This document shows, piece after piece, positions 1-10,482 of a stretch of 39,281 nt of DNA (position 1 is its first letter; the number at the start of each line of letters is the position of its first letter). The notes below the pieces were generated by a model. The model had not been told where the DNA came from. It saw nothing but the letters and a program-made list of their open reading frames with translations, and did not search any database. This DNA is from Isoetes engelmannii (taxonomy: Eukaryota; Streptophyta; Lycopodiopsida; Isoetales; Isoetaceae), in NCBI GenBank assembly GCA_011763485.2, contig JAANSK020144455.1, positions 1-39,281 on the forward strand, in the 5' to 3' direction. A program made the translations under genes and the position numbers.

Positions 1-430
1 CCCTCCTCCCTCTCCTTTTTTTTGAAGGACGAAGTACTTACTCCAATATGAGACTAATGATAAGACTGATTTGAAGGTACTCAATCCAAATACAATCCCT
101 CAATTAGAGGAGCCAACCAGAACCAAGATGGAATGCTCTCTATCGAACTGGGGCCCATGCATTGGGGTAGTAGGCCAAGAGCATGCATTGGCAATCCAAT
201 GCACTGTTAAATAAACCTTGTAGCCAGGACCACGCGGACTGAACTTCTTGATAAGAGAAAAGACAATGCTCAAGAGTTTTCATGTCTAAAAGGCAGAGCA
301 GGCATATTGCATAGCGATGTCTGAAGGCGTTAACATGCGGGTACCTATGCATAATCTGCCACCATCTTCTACTATTATCAGCGAACGAATTGACAAAAGC
401 TCTTGCAAATACCTTCTACAATGAAGCATT
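1..430 (-). mobile_element. LINE 3'-end remnant (zf-RVT domain)
   Basis: Read on the minus strand, about 420 down to 140 encodes a stretch resembling the zf-RVT domain found at the end of plant L1-type LINE polyproteins: an RRWWQI motif, then a C-x2-C pair in AICLLC, then LEHCLFS and a W-x2-LQGLF ending. The run of eight T at 17-24 would be the poly(A) tail in this orientation, as expected for a LINE 3' end. No reverse transcriptase is visible before position 430, so this is a 5'-truncated or decayed copy. The family call rests on motif order only. Confidence 0.5.
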
Positions 431-500
431 GGTCAGAGTAAAAGGGCATGTTATTTTTTATGATAATGAATTTCTTATTTGCCAGAAGATTCGGCTTATC

Positions 501-1862
501 ACCATTAACTCTCATGCACTCAGACTTGGCAAATTGAAGGAGGCCCTTGCAGAATATGATGCCTTTGCAAATTATGATGCCACTTATTATGGTGAAAGCG
601 ATGAGTCATCATTGTAACCAACATGGATATATCGGGAGAAATTGTCAGTGACACCATATGCACAACAACATACATGGAGAGGAAAAGAAACTAGAAACAT
701 GAAAGTCGTCATGGTCCACATTGACAACTTTCCAATAGATTTACATCAAGCGAACAAAATACATGCACCACATGTCCAAAACCATCTTGAATAGGACACT
801 TTTGCTTGCCCTAAAGTACGCCATGATAGACCACAAGAGTTAGGCTCCATGATAGAAGGCATCACAATAATGGTTGCAAGGAAGGCATTCACCCAAGATT
901 ACTAGTAATGCTGTCGTGAATCAAAGACAGCAAGCATTTGTTCATCACCTATCATGACAGTTGAGCATTACTCATCGAAGTGCCAGATCTATCGGTGCCA
1001 AATCAGTGGGGTTTTTTAGGCGGCGGCAATCGATGTCCATGATTTTATTGTACTGACCAGAATGTCGTCAATAAAACAAAAAAAATCTTAACACATAAGT
1101 AAAATAAATTCCACCATTTGGATGAACATGAAAAGAAGTACTCGTGTGTGGAAGAAACAAAAACTGGTAAAATAACATTATGGTGCCATTAACTCTCATG
1201 CACTTAGACTTGGCAAATTGAAGGAGGACCTTGCAGTATATAATGCCTTTGCAAATTATGATGCCACTTATTATGGTAGAAACGATGAGTCATCATCATA
1301 ACAAACATGGATATATCGGGAGAAATTGTCAATGACACCACATGCACAACAACATACATTGAGAGGAACAGAAACTAGAAACACGAAAGTCGTCACGGTC
1401 CACATCGACAACACCCTCCAGCACATTTACATCAAGCGAACAAAATACATGCACCACATGTCCAAAACCATCTTGAATAGGACATTTTTGCTTGCGCTAA
1501 AGTACGCCATGATAGACCACAAGAGTCGGGCTCCATGATAGAAGGCATCACAATAATGCTCGCAAGGAAGGCATTCACCCAAGATTACTAGTAATACTGT
1601 CGTGAATCAAAGACAGCAAGCATTTGTTTTTTTCATCGCCTATCATGACAGTTGAGCATTACTCATCGAATTGCTAGATCTATCAGTGCCAAATCAGAGG
1701 GGTGTTTAGGCGATGGCAATCAATGTCCATGATTTTATTGTACTGGCCAGAATGTCGTCAATAAAACAAAAAATTCTCAACACATAAGTAAAATAAATTT
1801 CACCATTTGGATGAACATGCAAAGAAGTACCCGTGTGTAAAAACTAGTGGAATAGCATTATG
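501..1862. repeat. Two tandem copies of a 684-bp unit
   Basis: Copy 1 (about 501-1184) and copy 2 (about 1185-1862) align along their whole length with scattered substitutions and small indels. Both contain the same landmarks: ATTAACTCTCATGCACT near the start, GGATATATCGGGAGAAATTG in the middle, and AAATTCCACC or AAATTTCACC near the end. Each holds a short plus-strand frame (copy 2: 1326-1538) with no recognisable domain, and the frame is not preserved between copies, so I do not call it a gene. No terminal inverted repeats were seen. Confidence 0.8.
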
Positions 1863-1869
1863 GTAGTTA

Positions 1870-2640
1870 TCTTGTACTTTAGATGAACTTGAACAAAGAA
1901 ATAGACATTTAAGATTAGTAGGAATAAGTCAAGTCTAAGGTTCAATCCCTACTATGCTAGCAAAACACCTGGCAGTTGCTAGGAAAACATCAAGAATACC
2001 AAAAATACATCTTGGCCGACCGGTTTCATCACCTTCATACTAGGCAAAAGTTATCCTTGCCCTCCAACCGCCATCCCATTGGCTCGCAACGAATATTCGC
2101 CAAATATACCATGAGTTCCCATCCCATTGGCTATCAACGAATATTCTCCAAATACACCACAAACCCAGACAAACGAGGCTTTGCCCAGAAGGGCAACTCA
2201 GAAATTTATATTAATTTGATTCTCAAGAAATAATTTAATTTAATTTAATGAGTCACGCTCTCTAAGGGCCCTGAAGGCCATGGAGCGCCCAATTACATGC
2301 TTCATCGGAGCTTAATTAATAATGTGTTTCCAATTTCATTTAACCACACTATGATATTTGTAGTGTATTGTATGATTATAAAGAACAAAAAATCATTGCA
2401 ATGTGTCAGATGCCATGTACAGGGTCATCTACCACATGCATTTGGCACCCCTTTTTTTGTTCTTTTTTGAGGAATTTGGCACCTTGTTATGCATGATTGA
2501 GCCACTCTTCATATTTGGTTGACATAGTTTGACGAATAGTATAGTACCATCGTGCGAGATTGTGGGGCTAGTTTAGAAATGAAATAAAATGAAATAATTG
2601 GCAAAAGTTGTTGGTAAATTGGTGGCAAACTAAAATTAGT
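1870..2640. other. No gene seen; 48-bp tandem duplication inside
   Basis: AT-rich spacer. A 48-bp unit starting CATCCCATTGGCT occurs twice in tandem (2072-2119 and 2120-about 2160), so the short open frame there repeats the peptide HPIG.QRIF.KYT. A short (TAATT)n run lies at about 2231-2248. No other coding or RNA signal was recognised. Confidence 0.5.
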
Positions 2641-3007
2641 TGTCAGAAGTCATGTGAAGGCACAAAGCTGGCACGTTAGGCGCCATAAATAGGGTTGGAG
2701 GATAGTGGGACCCGAAATCAGCCAGGCACCCACAATCAGCCAAGGGCTTTTGTTGTTTTTTGTACCGTGTTCTACCAGTAAAGCAGAAGGAATCTGTGTT
2801 CAAAAGCTGGGGCAACACAACGGCCATTTATTCTGACGTCTGCTTCCAAAATAGCAAGCGTCTGTTCTGAGTGTTGCATCAGCATCAGATCTGAGTTGGG
2901 CGCTGCTCTTTTTGACCGGATTTGGCCGCCTCGTTCCGATCGGTGCGATCCAAAGCGCCGTTACAGCTTCTGCTTCATAAATGGATCTTTGAAATAGCGC
3001 ACAGATC

Positions 3008-4037
3008 ATGCTGGGAGCTTCTGTCGATGATACTGCTCTTCCTCAAACAAACGTAAGCTCCGCTTATTTCCTTTCTTCGTATCTTTATCTTTATCTTTTT
3101 AGCACGATGGTTTTGCTTTTTTTCTTTTTTCTTTTTTTGCCCACCAAGTTTATTTATTGTGTAGACATTAAAAGAATACTCTTGCTTTATGCTTGTGCAA
3201 GAAAAGGGGTTGCCATTCTTGGATATGGACCAATTCCTGGGCTGACATGGGACCATCTAACAAGAATGGCAATCCGTCTATTTTGCATATGGAACATCCC
3301 ACATTCCATTGAAACATTACACTGAGAACATAGTAGGAGAACATAGTAGCCTTTTTACCAACTATTCAAGGGCATTTTCAAAGCTTCTACTAACTCTAAA
3401 CTAACTTGATCCCTAGTTTGAGAAAAAAAAAATAGCAGATGTCTTATTATAAGCATACTTGTCAGTAATAGTAAGTAGTAGTAGTAGTAGTAGTAAGTTG
3501 TATAGTCGATAACGTAAGAATGTGATTACAGAGCTTGTAATACAAATAGGAAGTTTGATGTATAGTTGATAGGAAAGAATGTGATTATGAGAAGATTGAT
3601 GAAATAAGAAGTTTGATGATTTGGTTCATTGTATCTTGCAGGTGGATCTTCTTGACATGAACAAATGGGCCAATGCATATTTCACAAAGTCATGCAACTC
3701 AAGCACAATCTCTAAAGGCCTTGTTGTGTCCCCTTGCATGGAACAGGTCAATTGCAGGAATGCAAATAGAATCACGTCATGGAAGCATTCATTATTGTTT
3801 TGGCGTCGAGTGACAAAAGAGAACACTTGTGTTCCACAAAGTAAATGTTTGAAGAACTCGTCAAAAGATAAAATAGAAAAACATAAGATGGCTAGTCAAA
3901 TATACACAGATGGTTTAGGAATCCCAACCAAAAGGCATCCAAGACAATCCTCAGGTAGTGGCAATTTTGGTAAACTTTCATATCAAGCCTTGAGAAAGTC
4001 GCCTCACTTGCAATGCACACCCCTTTATGTCTCATGA
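3008..4037 (+). CDS. Possible two-exon gene, unknown protein (weak model)
   Basis: Exon 1 would be 3008-3052 (ATG, 15 codons), ending at a good donor (AAC|GTAAGC). Exon 2 would be 3642-4037 after TTGCAG, in the same phase, giving 146 residues. The intron (3053-3641) has a T-rich stretch and an (AGT)n microsatellite at about 3472-3496. The product is basic, rich in Lys, Asn and Ser, with several Cys, and has no domain, signal peptide or membrane segment that I recognise. A CATAAATAG box lies about 325 bases upstream. The model rests only on compatible splice sites and an open frame in AT-rich DNA, so it may be spurious. Confidence 0.3.
3472..3496 (+). repeat. (AGT)n microsatellite
   Basis: About seven to eight AGT units in a row, with one imperfect unit at the left end. 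It lies in the intron of the weak gene model at 3008-4037. Confidence 0.8.
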
Positions 4038-4119
4038 CATTATGCAAATCTAGTATGTATTTGTATAATGTCAAACATGTTTGACATAAGAAATTTGTAT
4101 GTGAAATTTATTTGTTTGA

Positions 4120-4290
4120 CACTACATTGCTTGGTTGGGCCTTACCCCCAACCACTTTACATTACGTCTATGGGTTTTAAAGCCCAACAGTTCAGAGTGC
4201 GACTCTGGGCGGCCTCGAACTCAAGGCCGAACTCAAGACCTCACATTGTTGGGACTAGTGTGTTAACACTAGACCAACGGCCCAGGCCCC
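4120..4290 (-). mobile_element. tRNA-derived SINE
   Basis: On the minus strand the segment opens with a tRNA-like head. A box-A-like TTGGTCTAGTGTTAACAC lies around 4280-4263, and a box-B-like TTGAGTTCGAGGCC around 4229-4215, as in RNA polymerase III promoters of plant SINEs. The box-B core TTGAGTTCG occurs twice in tandem. A tRNA-unrelated body ending in GGGTAAGGCCCAACC follows. The head does not fold into an intact tRNA cloverleaf, so it is not a tRNA gene. Flanking repeats (AAATTTATTTG at about 4102, AAATTTTTCTT at about 4291) are only roughly alike and are not a convincing target-site duplication. Confidence 0.5.
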
Positions 4291-4299
4291 AAATTTTTC

Positions 4300-4831
4300 T
4301 TCTTTATAATGAAGGATTTTTAAAGAAATGCTTGCCCTTTGCTACCCATTAATTCTAGAGTATTTGATTCAAGAATATTGCAGTTGCATGTTAACCTAAA
4401 GTCAGTATTGATAGTATTCTAATCAAGAAAAATAGCATTTTTGAGAATGCAAGCAAAGTAATGTTCTACTCAAGAAAAGAGCATTTTTGAAGACGCAAGA
4501 ATAAATGAACTAAATCCAATTTCGCAAAGAAAAGAAAAAGTTGGATTCAATTTGACCAGAACTTGACAAAATTGAGTTGTAGGTGTTCAGGAATGATTTA
4601 AACCCTAACAAAACATCTCCTAATGTTCTACTATAAAGATGTATGTTCCAAGTTTCCAATGAAATTTTGCATCATCTTGATAGAAGACTACATGCCGTTC
4701 ATCAACTCAAACCGACAATTTTTAGTTTTCAATCAAGAAATCATGTTTACCCCAGATTTGCCATGCCGGTGGATAAACAGAAGAATGGGTTTGTTGGCCA
4801 AAATGTAAGGTTAGAACTGGGGCTATAAGTA
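4300..4831. other. Spacer without recognisable gene
   Basis: AT-rich. A short imperfect direct repeat (TCAAGAAAAATAGCATTTTTGA at about 4422, TCAAGAAAAGAGCATTTTTGA at about 4469) is the only structure seen. Short open frames around 4623-4828 overlap each other and show no domain. Confidence 0.4.
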
Positions 4832-4930
4832 TCCTATATTATAAAATCGTGGCGTCTGTCTGTCCCTCCGCCCCTATCAATGGTTCAGGTCGTCTCAATG
4901 TCCCTCCGCCCTAATCGATGGCCTAGATTG

Positions 4931-5139
4931 TGCCACGTGGCATAAATAAAGAGGCACTTTAAATATACCCTTCCAGTTTCGAAATGTTAGGGCAGGCCAC
5001 ATTTCTCCATATTATCTCACTTGTTACATCCTATAACTTTCCTGTCCCATGTGGCAGGCTGTTAGTGCCACTTGTCATCACATAAACACCCAAAAAAGGA
5101 GTGCCACGTGCGAAATATGGCCTGCCCTAACATTTCGAA
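4931..5139. repeat. Long inverted repeat and G-box palindrome near the Helitron 5' end
   Basis: A 22-bp perfect inverted repeat has its left arm at 4978-4999 (TTCGAAATGTTAGGGCAGGC..) and right arm at 5118-5139, enclosing about 118 bases. A third, partial direct copy of the left arm lies at about 5143-5163. The perfect 12-bp palindrome TGCCACGTGGCA at 4931-4942 contains a G-box core (CACGTG), and GTGCCACGTG recurs at 5101-5110. The arms could form a hairpin or be a nested small element; no target duplication was found around them. Confidence 0.7.
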
Positions 5140-5894
5140 GGGAAAATGTTAGGTTGCAGGCCATTACGCGGGGTTATCCCTAACAAAATGGCTTATACCT
5201 ACGATTGGGTTTACAAAAATTTGTAGAAAAAAGTGGTGGTGGAGGTCTTTTAAAATACAAGGACATTGGCAGTTCGCAGTATCCTCGGGTGTGGCTACAG
5301 GCAATTGCCATCGGCATAACGGTTTCACGGCCGCTGGTTGTTTTCAGGGGGTATGGCCGCATCCTTCAAAACGGATTCCTCAAAAGGCTGGCTCTTGACG
5401 GCACGAGGACGCTACATACATGGATTTCATTTGCCGAAGCAATGCCGAAAAAGAAGGTCTTCATTTCGTTTTTTCATGAAGAGCAGGTCTGAAGTTTTTT
5501 TAATTCGCTAGAAGGAGGATCTACCAACCCCGTTTTCCGTCAAAGGTTTGGGTTCATCTCTTTCTTCTTCTTCTGTATTCTTTTGTTTGCATTTTGGCCA
5601 TAAAGTAACCACTAGATCTGCAGAAATTGGAAAGAAACCTTAGAGCAATGACAGAAAAAAGAAGTTGCAAGAAATAGAAGCCTCGATCTCAAAAGTGCAA
5701 TAAATAAACTAGTAGCAAATGTTTTACCGAGAAACCAAGTATATCAAGTTGGAGTATTCAGGAGAAACATCGAAAATTATTTTGGAGTCTTGTGGATAGA
5801 GATTAATGCATAACCTGCCCAAATGAAGTCATCTCTATATTCTAAATCCAATAGTATTTTTAGCCCTTAATTCCAGTGTATTTTTTCTCATTAG

Positions 5895-5971
5895 AACCTG
5901 ATTCTTATAGTGAGGATGGATTGGGTATTTGCAACGTCATGCTTGGCCCAGTTCTGGCAATTCCACAACAG
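5895..5971 (+). other. Exon-like segment A in Helitron
   Basis: A 77-base segment preceded by a T-rich tract and CATTAG and followed by GTGCAT. It is open in the frame containing SEDGLGICNVMLGP. It resembles segment B at 6033-6118, so the two look like duplicated exons carried by the Helitron. The protein family is not recognised. Confidence 0.3.
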
Positions 5972-6032
5972 GTGCATCATACTTCCTCATATTTAAATTA
6001 CTATGCTGCTAATACACGTTCTTGACATGCAG

Positions 6033-6118
6033 ATTCTTGAGAACATGGATACACATGATGAATATGGATTGGATGTATGCATCACCATGCTTCCCCAGTT
6101 ATAACATTTCCACAATAG
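6033..6118 (+). other. Exon-like segment B in Helitron
   Basis: An 86-base segment between CATGCAG and GTAATA, with the core YGLDVCITML matching DGLGICNVML of segment A. The lengths differ by nine bases, so splice phase would be conserved, but this copy has a small indel and a stop in the matching frame. It looks like a decayed captured exon. Confidence 0.3.
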
Positions 6119-6199
6119 GTAATATCCTACTCCGAGCTATTTCAAGTGAACAGGAGCACTGCTGGCGATTGAGCAAAGGGAGACATTCAGACTATCACC

Positions 6200-9100
6200 T
6201 GAGAGATTTTAGCTAGCTGATGGTTTAAAGAGAGTTTTTTTTGCTGATAAACAATTATTATATTGTTCTCTGCTATGGTATTGTCCACCTTCTGATTGTA
6301 GTGCATTTGCGCAATAGCTAACGTCATTCTTTTGTGCATCCATTGATTCTTTACTCTGAGCATGGTAGACAAAGCATGAGACTCTTTTTCCATACTCCTA
6401 ACATTGAGCACAACTATAAGCATTGCTCTATGGATGGATTGTGTGGTCTGATCAATAAGTTTCTTACGTAGTTTTTCACAAATTAATTTGGCTTATTGGG
6501 ACTATGTAAGGAGGAAAGAGAATGCTTGCACTGTCTGATAACTAGAGACATTAATATTTCTTTTTCGTTGCTGGCAAGTGACAGATTTCTTTCATAGTTG
6601 TATAGAGAAGGCCCTCTTTAATCCCTTTAGAGGTCATTCTGCAGATAGATAACATGCCTCATTATATGAAACATTGGTTCAAGCAGGTAAAAAAATCAGG
6701 GCATTCCAATTATTAGCATTAACAGAAGATAATTGCTAGGTATGTAATCTGGAATTACAATATCAGGACATGAAGAATCACCGTTGCCACTATGGTCATA
6801 ACTGAAGCACCAACATAATGTCGCATGGAGCAAGATATGAGGTGTTGTTCTGTTGCTACTACTAATGATGTTTTGTCATGTTCCCTGCTACTAATTCTGA
6901 TGCTACAACAATGGCATAAGCTTCTTCTGTTGAGGAAATAAAATTGAACCCTATCATGACTAACTACTTCTGAAGAGATCTTGGGGCAGGAAGTAGTGCA
7001 GTGCAGTGCAGTGCCCAATTACTGTATTTGGATTCTCCCTTAGGGCAATTGCTTCTCCATATCAAATTGCTGCATTTAGACAAAATTACATTAGATTTTA
7101 TGCAATGGCATACATGTGCCCATAGTTCTATGAAAGCCGCAGATGTGCTCATGAGGTTTTCGATAGAAACTAATACTATTGCAATTTCCTAGAAACTAAT
7201 AGCCTAGGAATTATTGTGTTGTTACGTTAACTCATGTCCTGTTCACATCCAACGAAGGGTGATGTTAAAGATCTACATATTCAGAAAGCTTTCCTCTTTA
7301 GAAGCTTGGATTTGCATAATATCCATTAGGGCTTAGTTAGAAATTGGTTACATTTCTTGGGCTTAGTGACAAATTGTTTGCGTATAACACCAACCTATAT
7401 TTGGGGCAATGCTAAGTTTCAAATGTTCTATATCTTTTATGTGGATAAGAAAACTTAGCAATCTATCTTTCAATACATGATACCAGCAAGCAATAACATG
7501 GTACAGCTCCAATATTGGAGTCTTCTTTCTTTTTGGTCATTGTGAGCTTAATGGCATATCCATGATACAATGCAGAGCTTGCATAGCAAGGCGAATTTAC
7601 GAAATCTACCATTTGTTTGTGTGATTACTTTAGATATCAATCATGTTGTCAATTGTATTCATGCTATATTTGGACTTTGAAACTCTTGCTATGTTTGTAC
7701 AGACAAAGATCTTTATGAATGAAGATGAGATGCCATTATTTGATGTGTTATGTAGTTGTCTCCATTCTTAAAACATTACAACAACGTGCTAGATAATTGA
7801 TGCAATATGTTTCAATGACAAGATGTTTCAATGGTCATGTTAAATATAAAATTTAATTATGTTTCATATTGTGTATCCCACGCAGGACATGTGCCTAACA
7901 ATCCATCTTACAATATCCAACCTTAAATTTTAAGTTTCCAAATGATCTTACAATATGCATTGCAGGTTGTCTGAAACTTTTTTAGCACAATGTCATAAAC
8001 ATGCAGAAAAGGTTGCCCTTAACTTTAATGTCAATGTTCAAGTTGTGCATGCATATCTTATAAACTTTTAGGATATTATCTTTATGATAAATAGCAAAAT
8101 ATAAATCAGCTCGCCCTTGATTATGGCATCATTACCAAGTTTGAATTGGGACTTGCATCCATTTGTTTTATGCTCACATCTAAAGGGAGGGATCATCAGA
8201 CAAGTTGAACCTAATCTTGAATGTCCATTTCGTGTCTTGCTACATTTTCAATTGTGGGAGATCAATTTTTTTCTACCAACTCAATATCATCAATTTTAAC
8301 GAAGCGAACTCTACAAATCTAGAAACAATATATAGAATTGATAGGTTCTAATGTTTAAGATGCATTCCAATTTACACACAAACAATATATCGCATCGGCA
8401 TCGGTAAGTTCGGTAAGTTTCTCCATAAAATATTCACCATGAAAAAATGCCTTATTTTATTGTAGATTGTAGAAAGTTTTCTTGCTTTTCAGGTCCCAAG
8501 TAGACTATCATCGTCTTGTTTTGTTGTTGCCCAATCAATCGTTTTATGGCCCATGTGAGAGCGTTTCCAAAAGGTTTTTTCTCCTGCGAAATAAGTTTAT
8601 GTTATTTGCACTTTATTGCTAAGGTTTCACCTTTCTGAACATCTTTCAGCTGGAAAATGTTCATAAATAGGCAGAACATCTATGACATTTTTAGAGGACT
8701 GATTCAATGCCAAATGAATGCATGGTATAATGATTTTATTATAGAAGGCTTACTACATGAAAGTAAACATCTACACTGGCTTGCAGCTATTGGCAGATCT
8801 ATAATCTGTGTTGCTATTGCAGGGGATGGGTGAACCTGTTAATAAGTAAGGTGATGTTGGAAGACAAAATGTGTTTGCCCATGTCATTTATCTTCCAGCC
8901 ATTTTTGGAACGCTATTACTGTACTAATTGAGTTAGAAAAGCTTAAAATGAATTCGCAACCAATGTATTCAAGGTAAATGTCTTGCAAATTACAATACAT
9001 ATTTTATATTGTTACCACTTCTCATGAACCTTATATAAGATCATACAATAAGTGTAAAAAATAGTTTTACACCTCAAATATATACAACAAATAAAAGAGT

Positions 9101-9379
9101 TATTCTCAAGCAACTACGTATAAAATTATGCAACCACATGTAATGCACATCGAATAGGCAACATTATCAAGTTCTTTACAAGTGGGAAAATGATGCAAAT
9201 GTTCATGCTTATTTAAGTTCTTATTTATCTTAACCAACTCTTAAATCTAGAATTCTAAAATATGTAAATGAGGTATTTTTGGCATTCCAATCGAGAACAA
9301 TTACTAAGATTGCATAACACACAAAATAACCTATTTAAGTATTCTTCAAGCTACATTCCTCATCTACAATCACATGGAC
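6200..9379. other. Helitron interior without recognisable genes
   Basis: About 3.2 kb of AT-rich DNA with only short scattered open frames on both strands. A small (AGTGC)4-type run is at about 6993-7012. I see no helicase, replicase, transposase or complete host gene here. Confidence 0.5.
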
Positions 9380-9526
9380 TGCCCACCGAAGGTGGGCAAT
9401 TTTCTAGTAGTATATAAATAAGATTGCAAGCAGTAATATGTCACTGCACTCAAATAGTCTCTTTTGTCCCGCCAGATGGATCTCTCAAATCATGCCACAT
9501 CTAGACAAAATATCATGTTTTATACC

Positions 9527-9902
9527 ACTACAAAATGAATATGCATGAAGAGGCCATTGCGCACGCTAAGGGGTTGGGAAGCCCGTTAGGGCGAGCTAAA
9601 CCTATCATGCACATTTGCGTTGTAATGGTTTGGGACATGATATTTTAAATATGATAGGTTTAGCTATCATATGAAGTTTATCATCAGGTGCTTTTCACAC
9701 GATGTCTTAAAAATATGACTGTCCCATTTTATATAAGACATTATTTGTGACTCCAAAGCAAAAACTAAGGCACATGATTTCACACTAGAAGGTGCATTTT
9801 GTAGTCTTATACAAATAAGGCACTAACAAATACTTTATTTTTCACACGAAAGGGCGTGTGAAAAATAGTCTCCCGCTGTGGGAGACTAGGATACCTTCTA
9901 GT
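9527..9902. mobile_element. Small CACTA-like non-autonomous DNA element (376 bp)
   Basis: The left end reads ACC|ACTACAAAATG and the right end ATACCTTCTAGT|ACC, giving a 3-bp flanking duplication (ACC) and short imperfect inverted termini (ACTACAA, ACTAGAA). A leading C before ACTAC makes the left end match the CACTA superfamily terminus. Just inside the right end are two hairpins: TTTTTCACACG with CGTGTGAAAAA (9838-9865) and TAGTCTCCC with GGGAGACTA (9866-9888). Subterminal hairpins and a 3-bp duplication suit CACTA-type MITEs. The termini are short and imperfect, so the family is a proposal. No transposase is present. Confidence 0.45.
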
Positions 9903-10110
9903 ACCTGTGCATGTTGTAAGGACAGCATACGCAGAGGGATTACATAGGGCTCCGGCCCTGAAGTAGTACTTATGAAGAAGTGGGTATAGAGGCCCCCACT
10001 TGGGCTTCCTCCTGTAATAGCAAGTATGAAAGGGGTGCAGAAGCAGCTAAGGGCGGGTGCCTTACTTGTAAAAGACCACTAGACTTGTCCTTGTCTTGTT
10101 TTGTCGTTTA

Positions 10111-10482
10111 GCTGCAAGGAAAGGTAAGGGGGTTGCTGGTTCTATTCCTTTGTCTTCTAGTTCCGTCCAAACAGATGGTTCTTGTGCTATGCCTGGTTTG
10201 GAAGTGGATTAGCGGGCAATTGATGTCTCGGTGACGCTGAGCATTTCAGGCCAAGATGTGCCTCGAAGTTTTTATGATGCATTGCCCTCCTTTGATATGA
10301 GATGTCTAGCAGTTGTTGCTCTTGAGAGGGGCAAGCTGTTTTTAGGGCACGGTATAAAGTCTCCTAAGGTTGTAAATGATGCCATCAAGAGAGAGTTTAA
10401 TTGGCCTTCGAAACCTCCTACTGCTGTGTTGATGCGTAAGGCGTTGAAGAATAATAATAAGTTATATATATTGTTGGGATAA
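10111..10482 (+). pseudogene. Unidentified coding-like fragment
   Basis: The plus frame is open from about 10111 to 10482 apart from one TAG at about 10210. The longer part begins at 10231 and contains SGQDVPRSFYDALPSF and LERGKLFLGHGIKSP. The composition looks like real protein (balanced, few low-complexity runs). There is no domain I recognise and no clear intron boundary, so it may be a decayed gene or a piece of a transposon ORF1. Confidence 0.3.

Larger units (their letters stand above)
4832..9407 (+). mobile_element. Non-autonomous Helitron (4,576 bp)
   Basis: The left end begins with TC after an A (A|TCCTATATTATAAAATCG) and is followed by the GGCGTCTGTCTGTCC-type sequence common in plant Helitrons. 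The right end has an 8-bp stem hairpin, TGCCCACC-GAA-GGTGGGCA (9380-9398), then AATTTT and the terminal CTAG (9404-9407), followed by T. This matches the Helitron rule of insertion between A and T, a 5' TC, a 3' hairpin about 5-12 bases before CTRR, and no target duplication. No Rep or helicase motif was found in any frame, so mobility would depend on another element. The interior is AT-rich and holds exon-like pieces, but no complete gene was recognised. Confidence 0.72.

Noticed and set aside
2636-3325. Several overlapping frames around 2636-3325
   Set aside because: They cross the T-rich intron and both strands, with low-complexity Lys or Phe runs; only the 3008 start with its donor was kept, as a weak model.
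4213-4290. True tRNA gene
   Set aside because: Box A and box B resemble tRNA promoters, but stems do not pair and box B is doubled; a SINE head fits better.
5205-5492. 95-codon frame inside the Helitron as a gene
   Set aside because: No domain, no splice context and no conserved motif. It may be part of a captured fragment but cannot be supported alone.
9866-9902. A second Helitron 3' end (hairpin then CTAG|T)
   Set aside because: No matching TC start was found for it, while an ACC duplication and ACTA-type termini fit a small CACTA-like element. Kept as an alternative in the findings.
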